Source of the DNA: Halictus rubicundus
Lineage: Eukaryota > Arthropoda > Insecta > Hymenoptera > Halictidae
Length of the DNA: 64,000 bases
Direction: 5' to 3'
Assembly: GCF_050948215.1 (NCBI RefSeq)
Contig: NC_135152.1
Coordinates: forward strand, 10,884,310-10,948,309
Part shown: piece by piece, positions 22,330 to 34,944 of the stretch
Position numbering within the stretch: the first letter of the stretch is position 1
Layout: the number at the start of each line of letters is the position of its first letter
Notes under the pieces: generated by a model
The model's input: the letters and a program-made list of their open reading frames with translations, nothing else
Databases searched by the model: none
What the model was told of the DNA's origin: nothing
Made by a program: the position numbers and the translations under genes

Positions 22330-25300
22330 AATTAGGAAGCACACAGTATTCTCGAAAAAGTAAAATCCTTCCTACCTGTCTTGAGCTGATTTTTTAAAAA
22401 TCGACGCTCCAGAAAGCAAAAAGGTTTGCAACGTGCAAGGACATTTAAAGGATATTTAAAGCAAGCTGTTGCGAATTATCGATGTTATGTAATCTATTAC
22501 AAATTCTGTATTTATAAAACAGAAAGTAAAAATTACGGGTCGTCTAATTTAAGCGGAACATCCCCGGGGGAAAGTGGAATGGCGGGTGGTGTAATTGACA
22601 ATACAATTCCGTGGAAGGATTTCGATCCCGTTGAACGTCCGCCCGGCGAGATTCGTCGTCGTTACGCCGGTTCCACGGTGCGCAACGAGTATGGTTGTGG
22701 ACCGGTCCGTGGAACGTGATCGTCTCAGCATGAGGTCCTGGTGGGTGACTTCCTCGCGGCAACGCTGAATAATTGTTGTTCCTTTTATGCCCGTCGCGCA
22801 CTGCATCGCCCCGGCCCGATGCGGTCGCGCGCTTTTATTCTTGCGTTTCGGTGGGTGTGAACGGTCTTATTATAGAAGTCTTCGGGTTCGCGGATTTACG
22901 GGACACGTCCGCAATAAACTGCCCGACGACGGCGTACAGTAAATCTGCGAGCGGCCGCGGCGAGTTGATACAATGTAAAATCGCAATTCTTCGATTACGC
23001 CGCTGGTCCCCGGGCTTGATTTATGAATGGAACCGCCGAGAAATTGAAAAGGCTGAGTTAGGAAGTTGCGGGCCCGGCCTCTTACCATTCAGCCGGGTCC
23101 GATTATTCGCCGGGAACAGCGAATAATTTTCGATTCGGATTTTTGTGCGTGACGATACTTTCGATCGAATTAGAGATAAAGAAATGCAGATTTACGGCAA
23201 TTAAATTAAAAGCAAATTAGAAGAAATGAATATCAAGCATCGAAGGTAATAAAAAAGAACGTCTAAGTATTCCACAGGTTCATAAAGTTTCGCCGCTTTC
23301 CAGCTTGTGGCGCGAATAATTTATTGAGTTCGGTCTGGGCGTTAATTACCGTGCTGTCGGGTTTGCAAGCTGTTCGAGGTGGGAATCTGCATCGCGTGTG
23401 GCAAACGCATGCAGGAAATCAACGATCGACTACTAATAACAACGGTACAATAAATCCGCCGATAACGAATATCGAAGCTGGCGTTAATGCATGCGCAGCG
23501 CGCGCGCGGCGCGGCGATGGCCGGCGTGCCCGCTCGCATTCTGCCGCGGAATTCATTCGATCGAGACAATCGCACGCTAAGTAGCCGATTTTAATTATCG
23601 TCGGACACGTACCACGCCGGATGCCGCGTCCGCGGATCTGCAGACAGGAATTTAATAAGTCATTTTCCAGCCGGGATAGAAGCTCGCGGCGCGAGGCAAG
23701 GTGTAACCGCTACCTACGATACGCAAGGAATGCGATGCCTCGCATTTGCAATTCGCCCGCTGATTATTGCGAGCCGACGCGCATCCTATGCATCGCTTAC
23801 GCAGGATTCCTCTTACGCAATTGGCCGTTTTATTGAAACGACAGAAACGCGACAGAAGCCCGCCCGGCGAGTTCATTCGGGAATCCGCGAAACGACGAGA
23901 TTGAAAGTGACGCGGGAATCGCAAACATTCTGCAACAGATTGTGCGGCGAAAACGCGACGGGCAATCTCATGCTTGGACGGGCAGAAGGCATTCTTATTT
24001 TCAGAGGAACGAAACCGTGGCTTTCGCGCATTTCTGGAATTTTTGCACGATTTTTAAAATATCGCGGACCGCTTTTGCAGAATTAACTGCGTTCGGAAAG
24101 GATCTTTAAATATCTAATTAGCGATACATGTACTGGGAATTGTTATTTCATCGTTTTACTCTCTTACGGTGAATTTATCTTCACCACCATGGTTTTATAA
24201 AATTCTATTCTATAAGGATAGAGTTACGCGTTCGTAATCGACAATGTGTTAAAATTGAAGAAGTCGTACGTGAACCCGAAACTAGCATAATGAAATCAAT
24301 ATACTCACTCTCTACATGTCCGTCATTTGTCAAATTGCACACACGTTTTAGCTTATTTAAATAACAATTCGTCTTGGATCTTTGTCAGAATGTAACAACG
24401 TGAATTGCGATAGTCGATCGCAAGAAGACGCTGCCGATCACACGCAATAACTTCATTAACAAAAAATTTATCTGCACATTCTTAGAGTAATGAGGGCTAC
24501 GTAGAAAAATTAGTAAGTTCCTAAGACTAGGAATTCTCGATTTAAAAATGTTGCCAGAATGATCGCACGAACGTTACCCTCGTCGACATTCTACGTCAAC
24601 TAGGCTACCATGGAACGAATGGAACGGCAAAACAGAAAATCATGCGAATAGATATCACGGATTAATTCCTCGAACGGCGGGAGAGCGGGGACGCAGACTG
24701 TCGTTCCGTCAAGGATCTATTCGCGAGCAGAGCCGGCATTAATTCCGAGCCAATAAACCTTAATGACGACCAACGTACGCGTAGGACGCTCGCTAATGAC
24801 CCTCGTGTGATACAGCTTTCTTGCAATTACTACCGATTCCACACTTTCGTGTCTCCGTCTCTCTCGATCTCGTTTCTTAGAGTGCCGCCCTGTCGCGGAG
24901 CGTTCCCCACGCGGTAATCCCGACGATTGTATAAATAACGATGAAGAAAACTCATTTTGAAAGCAAACAGACCGCGAGCCTCGTTTCCTCAAAGGGCTAT
25001 TCCCGTCTCGGACACGGTATTTTGAGCTGGGCCATTTTTTCTCGCGAGACTGCGAAAGAATTATTGGATCTTTGTGCTCGGTTTCGCTTTTTGGTGTGAT
25101 GATGTGCATACATTTAAAAGAAAAATCAAAATAACAACAGCATCGTGAAGTCGAGTATCGGTCTTCCTCCCCTTTTTCAGTCTCCCGCAGACTGTAAAAT
25201 TAAAACACAAAGTTATTTTGACTTCATTATGATCCCGGCTACGGCAACAGATTTCCTGTAGGTACTCTCGAAGTTTGAAGCGCTGGCTCAACGGAATCGT

Positions 25301-26600
25301 TAAAACTTCGTCGATTTTGAAGTTTTAGGGACCTTTTTCAGGAGCTCTCGACGAACCCTTTAAAAGCCTGATTTTCCAAGAAGTTCCAAGAAAAAGCTCT
25401 CTGAGCTAGGAAACGGCTCCGTCCGTATGAAGACAACAAACTTCTATTATCCGAACGTCGAACGGAGGTAGGAACCTCGTACCCCGACCTGTTCGGATAA
25501 ACGAGATTTTACCGCAATTCGATTTGCAGCGTCAGATTTCTCTCGGCCTGCTCCTCTTGCCCAATTAGCGGTGATTACCTCGCGCACCTGTTAGCGTGCA
25601 CCTCCGGACTGCGGGTATCGTTTTGTTCGTGTCTTTGACGCATCTATCACGCTCGTCCGAATCCGCGGGCAATAATTTCACGTGCCCGGCGCGCAAGTAA
25701 TTGAAACGATCTGTTTACAATCCTTTCGGAATATTCTTCCCGTGTTGCGAAACTCGGAACACCTGTTGTGCGCATCGTAATCGCGTTTCCCCGAACGAAA
25801 CGGTCCCGGAGATCGGATCGGATCGAAAAATAAGTAAGATTCCGGCGGATTAACGATTTATGGTTGGGCTCGCAGCTTCCCACGGGCAACGGTAATTTAG
25901 GCTTCGCACAATTAAAGGTGCGTTGCGTAAGTCACGATTCTTCAACAAGCGGTGAGGGGGAGGGGGGCCTGCCGGTAGCCACCGGGGGCTTTGATCGATC
26001 ATTAATACATATTAATACCTAACTCGAAATTGGAGTCGCAGAACGACCGTCGCGGGATTTACATGCGGAGCTTTCTCCGGGAACGATCGCGCGGAATTCT
26101 TCGACTCCGGCGTTCCGTTAATTATTCCCATAATAACTCATGCCGCGGGGACGATCGATAACTCATACCGTGCGGCGGACCGGGACGCTGTAAATTATGT
26201 TATTAGGGCTTCAATTGCACGGTTATCGATTTATTCGGACCGCCGACAGATCGTCGCGAAAACTGGCCAGCGTGCCGTGACCTTTTACTCTCGAGCGACA
26301 CACCGCGGCGAGAAAATATTGCAATCGATAGACAACAAACGGAATAAATCAGACATTGATTACCATAAAACGTTGGCGCGAGGCATTAACTGTCGTTGGG
26401 GAAATTGGCGTTGCCAATCCAGGGAAAACTCGATCCGAAGTCGTCGAGAGACTTCGACGAACGGTGTAGGAAATCAAATTAATTTAGTGGCATAATATTC
26501 GGAGAATTTGCAATTTCTCTACGACCACATGTATCTTTCATCATAGTTTACAAGAGGATACATTTAATGATACAAACGCTGCTAACAAGCGTGTCAACGC
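22330..26600. other. non-coding stretch, nothing definite
   Basis: No gene recognised over more than 4 kb apart from one small repeat remnant. CpG-rich parts (22560-23110, 23480-23990) give spurious overlapping open frames. AT-rich parts (24100-24500) show no element ends. Homeodomain-type TAATTA words are frequent but not clearly clustered. Confidence 0.5.
25438..25516. mobile_element. family P short remnant
   Basis: TTCTATTATCCGAACG at the left and TGTTCGGATAAACGAGATTT at the right are inverted versions of the family P inner end, only about 80 bp apart. It is a deletion derivative or decayed copy. Confidence 0.45.
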
Positions 26601-26607
26601 TCGTAGA

Positions 26608-26678
26608 CAGCACGATTGCCCCGTGGGGCATTGTTCTAGCTCCGACGAAGCTAAGAGCAGCGAAGCCACGCCCACTCG
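26608..26678 (+). repeat. dispersed repeat F, copy 2
   Basis: GCCCCGTGGGGCATTGTTCT and AGCTCCG, then GAGCAGCGAAGCCACGCCCA, correspond box by box to 8408-8476. Confidence 0.55.
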
Positions 26679-26699
26679 AGGCCCTCTGCACGAAGAGAA

Positions 26700-29600
26700 A
26701 GCGAAACAAACAGATCTCCGTCGAGAAACGAATTCGATCCATTTAAGATCAAAATATGTCCAACCTTGTTCACTCGGGAAGCTACGACCAAAAACAGAAT
26801 CGAGTACGTTCAATTATTCATGAACGTGAGAATAAACAGAATTCAAAAATAACAACGTATTTCGAATGACACCACTCCCGAGATAATGTCCGCGACAAGC
26901 CGCGTAGTCGCGTTTCCAGCAGCCGTGGCATAATTCAATTATCATAAAAGTCGTTCGCAAGAGCTCATTTCAGGTTACCGTATCAGTTGCAGAAGTACCT
27001 CGTCCCATTTCTTTCGTTTGAGCTACAGGAGGCAGAAGAAATCTTTCCGGTTTCAGCGGTGTAACCGGTTTTGCCATCTTTTTCGGTTCACCCACAACGG
27101 TCATGGATCGCGACTAGAGTTCCCCGCAAAACTCTTTTCATTCTTATTTACCAATCTATTCGTGCACACACGTACACCACGCCGGGAACACTTCACACTT
27201 CCCTGGCACTCGGAAAAGAAGTAATGTACATCGTGGATGTATTTATTGCCGGGTAACTGTAGAACTGCTTCCTGAAGCAATTTGTCGAGTTTACGAAGTT
27301 GCACGATCTTTGCGAAGCACGTCGACGATTGCACAGCGGGGCTTACTGAAAATTTCCAGATATTAATTATCAATTCCCAATAAGAACATTCAAATTAAAC
27401 GAGCAACATTCGTCTTGTACTTTGATCGTTCGTTCGATCGTACACCTCGTACGTCGTGTATAAATTAGAAGAAGTGTGCCGATACGCTGAACACGAGTAC
27501 GACCATCCGAGAATTTATCGAAGAATCGGTGGTACTAGCAATTATTTTCTGTTAGTCATTTGTCGACAATCGCGACTGGATCCATTCAAATCCTGACGCG
27601 CTTTGAGCCCGCTTTGAATCGCAGGACATGGAAGGGCGGGAAAGGGCGAGGTCGTCGGGGTCCTCGGCAGAAAGTTGCGGCACGTCGAAGGGAATAAACG
27701 CGGCGAACACGAGCCAGCAACATGGTAGCACAATGAGGCCGGGCAGAACGAGCAGAAACGCTTTTCATTAGCACTGCCGAGAGTTCAGCCGAGTTAATTT
27801 GCCCTCTAAATAGATCGGCGGCTATACACGAAACCCGTCATTAGCGCGGGCCGAACAAAGAGAGAGAGCACGCCGGGATCGGGAGCGCGAGAGGGACAGG
27901 CGAGGAGACGTTATGCGGTTCTCTTTTCTCGAGAGAGTGCATAATCATGGTGGCCGCTCCGTGGCAGACTACTTTAATGTTTCCTGTTACGACTATCCCC
28001 CGTCGGTTATTGTTTCTCCATTAGATACGTACTTAAGCACTCGAAACAGATTCCCCCGGCCGTCTTTTCTGCTCCCGTGGCCTAGGCCACCATAGCCACG
28101 CCGCGCAAGCTTGGAAATTTACCATCGAGACGGAATATGCACTTCCTCCTGCCATGAAAAACCTGTAATACTACAAACGCTGATAATTAGAGAATAATAA
28201 CAGGTAAATACGACCGTCGACTACGATCGCCGGAGCTGCCGCACTCTGGGTACCTGCACCGATCCCCGAGAGAGCCGGTCTAGAACGGACTCTTCCCCCC
28301 TTATAGCAAACCATGAAGGCGATCTAAGAGCCGCGCACCATAATTGCGACTATAAGTTAACACGTTAATTAGCCAAATTAATGATTCCGATCGTTCCGCG
28401 ATAAAATTTCACGCGCCGCAAGGCATGAGCCCGAACGAACCGCTCGATCCCGCTCGGCCGCTAGATTAATCAGCATCGGCCTCACTCATGCTCAGTCTTC
28501 CCGTTTAGGAGCCAGAAAATTGTTTAACTTCAGTTACAGTCAACGACGTGGCCTAGGGGATTCACCGAACCCTGGTCACTCCGACGTCCACGATCTTGAA
28601 CAATAGCGATTTATAGACTGCGAATTTTTCTACAAAATTGTCTGAATGCGTTGCAAGATATAGTCTTACGAGGAACAAGACCTAACAAAACTATGGTATA
28701 CCGCTAACTGTTATTGAACAACCTGTGATTCTAAACACCTTTTCCATCTACAAAATTGTCTACATCAAAAGCAAGTAGATCAGCGTTGTCTTATAAAAGT
28801 AACCGGATTTATTTAGATTGTGTACAATTTTTATTATGGTATGAGCATGCAGCAGGTGGTTTGCCAGCATGGCGGCGACAATATCGTTTCTCGCGAGCGA
28901 TCCACGTAAATCGGCCCGGCTACTTAGGACATTGTGAGATGAATCGGGCCTGCCGCGTCGGGGCCGGATCGGTTGCGCTCGGGTTTATGACAACACTCGC
29001 ATTTTCATGAAACGATAGGCCGCGTCGATAAACGTCCGTTCCCGGCGACCATATCCGTTGGCTGACATGCCGTTTCGAGGATCGATTGCTCCGCCGTCGC
29101 AGCAGCAAAGCTGTCCGCAAAAACCGTTTTTCCTGCGGTACACAGTCCGCGGATTCGATCGGCACGGGGTTATCGTGACGTTCGTCTCGATCACGACAAA
29201 GTGGACCCGCCGTTCGCCGTCCCGATCTGGATATATCACGTGGAAAATGATAGAGCCGTGGCAAATCGATCTCTGATCTGACAGCGGCAAGAACCGTCGC
29301 GTCGGCCAAGCTCGAATAGGGGACGGAGGACGGGGATCGAAAAAGAGGATCGGCGACGCATTCGACACGTGTTATTGCGGCACAGAGAGGCCCCGGCCGA
29401 GCAAAGAATATGGACTTGTAAGGCGTGCAGTGTGTGCTCCCTTTCCTGCTATCTCACGGCAGCGCTGGATAACACGGCTAAAAGTAGAAGGGAATCATGA
29501 CAATCGTGAGAACAGACGTGTCTTACACCTCGTCCTTCCACGCGCCTTTCGTTCGTGTATACGCGGATGCATACGCGCCGAGCCGCGCCGCACGGAATCG

Positions 29601-30830
29601 ATGTGCCCGGCGAACGTCGATTATTTACGATTGACACCTCACCGGGAACATACTAATAGAGAATACAATGACTCCGAGGCACGCGGCGCCGCTGCGCCGG
29701 GACCGGGATCCGACCGATAGATTTATTTGCCGGGGACAAAAATCCGTCGCATTACGGACGCTCTACGCCCCACCTGCCGGCTTTACGACGATGTGCCCGT
29801 GGGCGCCATGTTTATGGCCAATGTTTGCTGGTAATATAACTTCATTACACGGAAGTTAATACCCGGGACACTGGCAGTAACGACGCATTAAGCCGTTGTA
29901 AATTGTTCACGAAAACGATCGGATTGTAATAATGTCGCTCGCAGAAAAACTGGGACGCGTTACCCGCGGTTCCGTTGTTTGCCGTCGTTTATGACGAACG
30001 TGGGAGTCCGAGAAATTTGTCTTCCCATCGCGCGTGTTTCATTCATCTCACAGCTTACCGACGATTTCCATCGGGAGAAACAGTGATTTTGACACGACGA
30101 GACCTCGAACGCATTTTTTCACTGTTCGGGTACTTCCGATTACGTTTACTATATGCAAACACTGGAAGAGGTTCCATGAAGCAAAATCTTTTTCTCTATT
30201 TACTGTAAATTATTTTTCTTGAAAGCAGAGTCATTTTATTAGGCTTAAGAGTAGAAGTTCTTAACAGTCGAGTCAATATGAGCACAATAACAACGGTTCG
30301 TGAATAATGGTTTCGCAGAAGAAAGAATAGTCGCTTCAGTTGACAGCCAGAAGATGCAATTTCAGGTGTCGCGTGTACGAGCTCATTGTCAGAAGAAGCT
30401 GCACCCTAATCGGCCAACGAATGAGACTTTCTAGAAGCAGATTCGCGGCATGACCGATACGCGGTGTTGACACACTGTATCTGTAGAATCGCGAGAGAGG
30501 GCACGTCTTACGGAAACCATGCAGAACGCGGAGACAGTAATCAGTCATCGACAGTGCTCGAGGGTTTCCTCATCGACGTTCCTTTCTCGAGAGACGAAAG
30601 GCGGGGCCGATATCTGTGGAAGCGGAACGAGACGTCTTGGACAAAAACCGATTGCAACAATGTCGGACGACAAATCCCCGGTCCGGTTGACCGTAAACAC
30701 GGTAAAGAAGTCGTTGCGCAACGATAAAAATCGGACCAGCGATTCTGAAAATTGCCGAACGGAAAGAAACGGAAAGAGGTTCCTCCCGTCTTCTACGCGT
30801 TGTCGACAGTGTAAAACACCGTTCACGCTA
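26700..30830. other. non-coding stretch, nothing definite
   Basis: No gene recognised. A short direct repeat TCTACAAAATTGTCT occurs at about 28629 and 28747. The word TAGACTGCGAATTTTTC near 28615 could be an isolated family A end. CpG-rich blocks at 28860-29850 carry long overlapping frames on both strands without domains. Confidence 0.5.
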
Positions 30831-30837
30831 AATACAC

Positions 30838-30902
30838 TGTATTATCGTGAAAGCGAATCGGGCCGGGTCGGGCCGACTTAAAAAGTTTGGCACCTTCTTA
30901 AC
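30838..30902 (+). repeat. direct repeat D, left copy
   Basis: About 65 bp from GTATTATCGTGAAAGCG through a GGGCCGGGTCGGGCCG core to AAAAAGTTTGGCACCTTCTT. It is nearly identical to 31607-31675 on the same strand. The two copies bracket about 700 bp that contains a family A and a piggyBac-like element. Confidence 0.8.
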
Positions 30903-30953
30903 ACCGCACCGTGTTGTACGTAATTAATCTTTAGTGGGTCGGCAAAATGACTC

Positions 30954-31070
30954 AGTAATGACCAGATTTTATGCGTTTGTAACAAAAATGTGTAGACCAA
31001 ATGCAGCCCAAGAGACATATTCAAAGAATTTAATTTAAAAATTAATTTAAAAATCCGCAGTCTAGTAATA
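30954..31070 (+). mobile_element. MITE family A, copy 4 (short)
   Basis: The left end is diverged (CAGATTTTATGCGTTTGTAACAA at about 30963). The right end AAAATCCGCAGTCTAGTAAT is well kept. The interior is shortened, for a total of about 117 bp. Confidence 0.7.
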
Positions 31071-31178
31071 GGTGAGTAAATTTACCCAACTAATATATAC
31101 AAATTCCCTGTCAAGGCTCGAGTCACTCTAGCGGCCTTTCGGTCCTCGAAGGAAAGAACAATGGAAAATTATCTAATA

Positions 31179-31505
31179 TTAACCCCTCAACTTGTACGCT
31201 CGAGTTAATTCGAGCGCGCTAAACAGGCCAAACTGTGCACACTCGAGATAATTCGAGCGGCGTTGTATTTTATGCTGCTATAATTTTTCACACTCGAATA
31301 TAATCGAGAATTGAAAATAACAATATGAAAGCAAAGAAAAAAAATCGTTTTATTGATATTTATCATTTACATGGGATTGTAAGCTGTAACACTTATTTAT
31401 TCAAGAATAAAATATAGCCTTTTTCCATGGAACAAAAGCGCAGTATATCAAAAATTGATTCTTTTTGGATTCTTTTTTCAAAAAAACTGTGCGTTAAGAG
31501 GTTAA
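31179..31505. mobile_element. piggyBac-like MITE with internal CTCGAG-AATTCGAG repeats
   Basis: TTAA at 31179-31182 and 31502-31505 flanks ends CCCCTCAACTTGTACGC and GCGTTAAGAGG (inverted). Near the left end three palindromic words follow one another: CTCGAGTTAATTCGAGCG, CTCGAGATAATTCGAGCG and CTCGAATATAATCGAG. Such subterminal repeats are typical transposase-binding arrangements. A further related end (GCGCAAAGGGTTGA) lies at 31565-31578. No open frame. Confidence 0.65.
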
Positions 31506-31606
31506 TATTTTTCTGGTATTACCTAAAGACAAATTCCAACCCTCTAAAGGTTAAAAATCCTGGTGCGCAAAGGGTTGATAGGTGTTTTACGGCTAGACTG
31601 CGAACG

Positions 31607-31675
31607 GTATCATCGCGAAAGTGGATCGGGCCGGGCCGGGCCGGGCCGATTTAAAAAGTTTGGCACCTTCTTAAC
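31607..31675 (+). repeat. direct repeat D, right copy
   Basis: It matches 30838-30902, with one extra GGGCC unit in the core. The tail AAAAAGTTTGGCACCTTCTT is identical. Confidence 0.8.
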
Positions 31676-31679
31676 GCTG

Positions 31680-32195
31680 GCCAAATTTACGCCCGACTCT
31701 AAATCTCCGGGCTGAGCAGCGGCGCAACTCCATCGACTTTAGTGGCTGACCCGGGCGACGTTAATGGTTCGTAAATTAAAAGGCGGGCCCCGTTTCGGGC
31801 CCGTGCAACGCGCGCTGCAAAGAAAGAAGACGTTCCACGGGGCCGGTCGCAGAAAACTCGCCGCGCGGATACATTGTTGCCCGGTTTTTATGTCGTGGAA
31901 TCCACTGTCGGTGAAAGGATATACGAGATTGCGCGCGCGCGCGCGCTCGTTCTCCGCCGCGGATCTTGCCGTGGGTCCCGCGCAAAACAGAAAATGATAC
32001 ACGACCGTAAATTTCTGCCCCGGTAATTATTTCTCCGAGCGGGCATTCCGCCTTGCAAAATTTCTGCACGCCACGTGGCCTCCGTGAACGCGCCGCCAAT
32101 AATTATTCACGTCCTTTCCCGGACGCGGTTTTTGCGCGATCTAGCGAAGCCAAATTCGATTTCTTGCGCTGTTGTTCTTCGGGAATGGTCGACAA
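31680..32195. other. non-coding CpG-rich stretch
   Basis: GC-rich sequence with a GC run at about 31931-31946. Open frames on both strands overlap. No gene recognised. Confidence 0.5.
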
Positions 32196-32199
32196 AGAA

Positions 32200-32412
32200 A
32201 TAACACGTTAAGTGCCAAAATCCCAGAGATTCTCACAAAATCAGTGTAACTTCATTAAAGAAACCGAAACTAGAAATTTCAAATGTATTACAGGGGATGC
32301 TGTCTTGACCCTTCTGAATTCTAAAGATCCTAATAAAATTCGGTTCATCTGGATATGTCACAATAAAAATTTCTAAACCTAGTCAAAAAAGACGTGGCAG
32401 TCAACGGGTTAA
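32200..32412. mobile_element. piggyBac-like MITE (CACGTTAAGTGCCA)
   Basis: Left end ATAA (decayed TTAA) then CACGTTAAGTGCCA; right end TGGCAGTCAACGGG then TTAA at 32409-32412. The whole element aligns in inverted orientation with 57668-57909, through shared words AAACTAGAAA, AAATGTAT, AGATCCTAAT and GTAAAAATTC-like. So this is a true family with at least two copies here. Confidence 0.75.
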
Positions 32413-32419
32413 AAATATG

Positions 32420-32810
32420 TTTCAAAAACTTAGCGAACAACTGTTTAAACGGTGATAAAGATTGCCATTTCCAGAATCATCGAAAGCATCCTCTTTCCGA
32501 AGATTGCTTCTCTTCACTTGATTCCGTTTGATCCTAATTCTTCATTGCGAGCATACTATCTTTAACGTTGAGCCGTCTCCGACTCTTCAGCGTGTTCGCA
32601 TTACCGAGGGGCAATTCGAGAGAATGATCTCTCCGGATCGATAAATTCTTCGTCTTTCGAGGGACCAGTGAAATGTACGCTCGGTCTCGGTAGCGGCGTG
32701 CTTATGGCAGAAGCTCGTAAATCACCGCGAGCTGTGCGTGTTCACGCCCTTCAAACGAGACGATCGAAAACTCGATCGAGCTTATCCGATAGCGGTAATC
32801 GAGCATCCGA
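32420..32810. other. non-coding stretch before CAG repeat
   Basis: No gene recognised. An open frame enters the CAG repeat from about 32668, but without known features. Confidence 0.4.
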
Positions 32811-32814
32811 GCGA

Positions 32815-32873
32815 CCAGCAGCACACCAGCAGCAGCAACAGCAGCATCAGCATCACCAGAAGCAGCAGCACGT
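32815..32873 (+). repeat. interrupted CAG repeat
   Basis: An imperfect CAG/CAA/CAT/CAC triplet tract. On the plus strand it would encode a glutamine-histidine tract (HQQQQQQHQHHQKQQH) at the end of a 70-codon frame that starts at an ATG at 32668 and ends at 32880. Such tracts occur in coding exons and 5' regions of insect regulatory genes, but no domain supports translation here. Confidence 0.8.
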
Positions 32874-32879
32874 GAGCTG

Positions 32880-33645
32880 ACCGTCCCACGAGCACCAAAC
32901 AAAACGAGCACGTTGCCCGGCTCTCTTCGTGCGTATATGCACCCGTGCACACGTCCCCGCGGGTTACAGCTGCATGCAACCGCGATGTTGCTCGAAAATT
33001 AATGCGGTATAAATCAGAAGCAACACGCTTGCGACATACCCCGAAACATCTGCATCTCTTGACGGTCGAACGATAAAACCCGGCGAACGATCGGCGACCT
33101 AGAATTCTCGATCTACGATCAAAACGATTTCGAAAAGACGGGCAATCGGGAAATACGATCTGTCCAAAATGCAGGCTAGTGGAATCGTAAATAGACAATT
33201 TAAAAAAATTCTAGAGTGAATACAGCAAATAAATATTTCACAAAATTTTAGCGATGAACCGAACCAAATATATATTTTAAAAATTCGCTCTGCACGTCAG
33301 AGAATTTTTAAACAAAACTCTAAACTATTCGAGAAGCTTTCCTTTGTCTCCACTTTTCTTAAATCGCTTTTGTATCGCTTTCACACAAGAATTTCTATTT
33401 TATTAAATTCATCGAACATATTTTGAGAGAATAAGTGACACGATTTCCGAGAGCCGTTCGTTCATAAATGACAGAATAAATTGCAGAACAACACTGTCAC
33501 TGATACATGAGTGACATAGTGCAGAAAATGCCAACACGATCCCCACCAGCATTTGCTTAGCTGCTTACCTTCGGTGGTGAATTGACTTAATATGTACCTA
33601 GGGCGTAGCACATTCATGAAATATTAAAACAATTTAGCAGAAGAA
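32880..33645. other. non-coding stretch, nothing definite
   Basis: No gene or element ends recognised. The second half is AT-rich. Confidence 0.5.
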
Positions 33646-33653
33646 AGTCATGA

Positions 33654-33805
33654 ATAGACATTTTATGCATTTATGACAACATTTTCTGTAATGTAGTACA
33701 GTAGAAAGATTTAGAGGATTGTCGATACACCATTTTGAATCCACTAAAATTATTAAAGAGAGGAAGGAGTTGCCACCTTTATTTTGCATAACGATCCGCA
33801 GTCTA
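33654..33805 (+). mobile_element. MITE family A, copy 5
   Basis: Left end TAGACATTTTATGCATTTATG; right end TTTGCATAACGATCCGCAGT followed by CTA. About 150 bp, no coding capacity. Confidence 0.8.
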
Positions 33806-33809
33806 GCCT

Positions 33810-34915
33810 TGAACTCTTTAATTATTATGCAGTGTACTTGGAACAACAGAGTGTATAAAATTAATTTGACTGCTTTAACTGTGACTCTGATAGCAAAAGT
33901 GTTAATATTTTCATGTATTTCGCCTCTCACCGAATTTCAGCTGCAACGAGCAACCTTGAAAATAGATTATTTCTATTTTCAGGCATTTTTGTGTCCGCCG
34001 ATTCGATCGATAGAGCGTCGAGCTTCGAAAGGGTTGTGCCACGGAGAAAGACGGTTTTGCGAACGTCTCCTCGGCCAGGTGGTCTTTTCGTAGCCGTGTG
34101 CGACGAAAGTTTCGTCGCAACAACGTGCGCATTTTAGCGAGCGATGGTCCGTAGTCTTGCATTTGAATATGTAATGGCCGCGGTCGACAGGAATTGCACG
34201 CGGCGAGTGCAATTTTGACCATTATCCTGATCCATGAATGTTTGATGCTCGCGTGGGGCGCAAAGCCGGCGTCTACCGCAAGGCGTACGCGGTAGCGAAA
34301 CTCTCTTAGTTTCTTTTATAAAAACACCTAATATATCCCCCCGCGATCGATAGCCACGGCGTGTGCGTCTCGAATGGTTTCTTTCGTTCGATATAGGAAA
34401 GTTTGTGTCGTCTGCCGGGTGCGGACCACGTAACAGGTAAACGACGAGTGCGTGTGCACCGTGAATTATTGATTCTGTTGTGTCACATGCAGCGCATACG
34501 CACACGAAAATAACACGGTTGAAACTTAATAACAGAAAACCTGGCGGATTTTATTGTACCTCAGATGCGTAAGCCTTTGCCAGCCACCGTGTGTTAGGCT
34601 AGCCGCAAATTGCGTGCACCAGTTTTTATACCCGAAAGTTGCAACACCTTTCGATGGTATTAAAGTGATTTAGACTTACTGGCGACTGTGCGCAATTTCC
34701 TTTCGCTTCTTCAACTTGTGCAAAATCAAATTTTAACAACGATGAAAGTATGATGTAAAACTAGATACTGCTACACCCTTATACCTCAAATGAAATTTTT
34801 TGCACTGATATTAGCTAATTAGTAAAAGCATTTTCTTTTGTGTGGATATTCCAAAAGAAATTGTCGCACGACATCAATTCGTGATCTACTTGCGAGGAAA
34901 ATATTCTTAATATTT
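33810..34915. other. non-coding stretch, nothing definite
   Basis: No gene recognised. Overlapping frames on both strands around 33910-34500 lack domains. Confidence 0.5.
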
Positions 34916-34919
34916 TAAA

Positions 34920-34943
34920 AAATCCCTCGTAAACGAGGGATTA
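34920..34943. repeat. perfect 10-bp palindrome
   Basis: AATCCCTCGT-AA-ACGAGGGATT makes a perfect hairpin of ten base pairs with a two-base centre. It is too short a loop for a miRNA or terminator call; no T-run follows. Confidence 0.6.
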
Positions 34944-34944
34944 A

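Noticed and set aside
34920..34943. Perfect hairpin considered as a miRNA precursor or terminator
   Set aside because: Ten base pairs and a two-base loop are far too short for a miRNA precursor, and there is no T-run.
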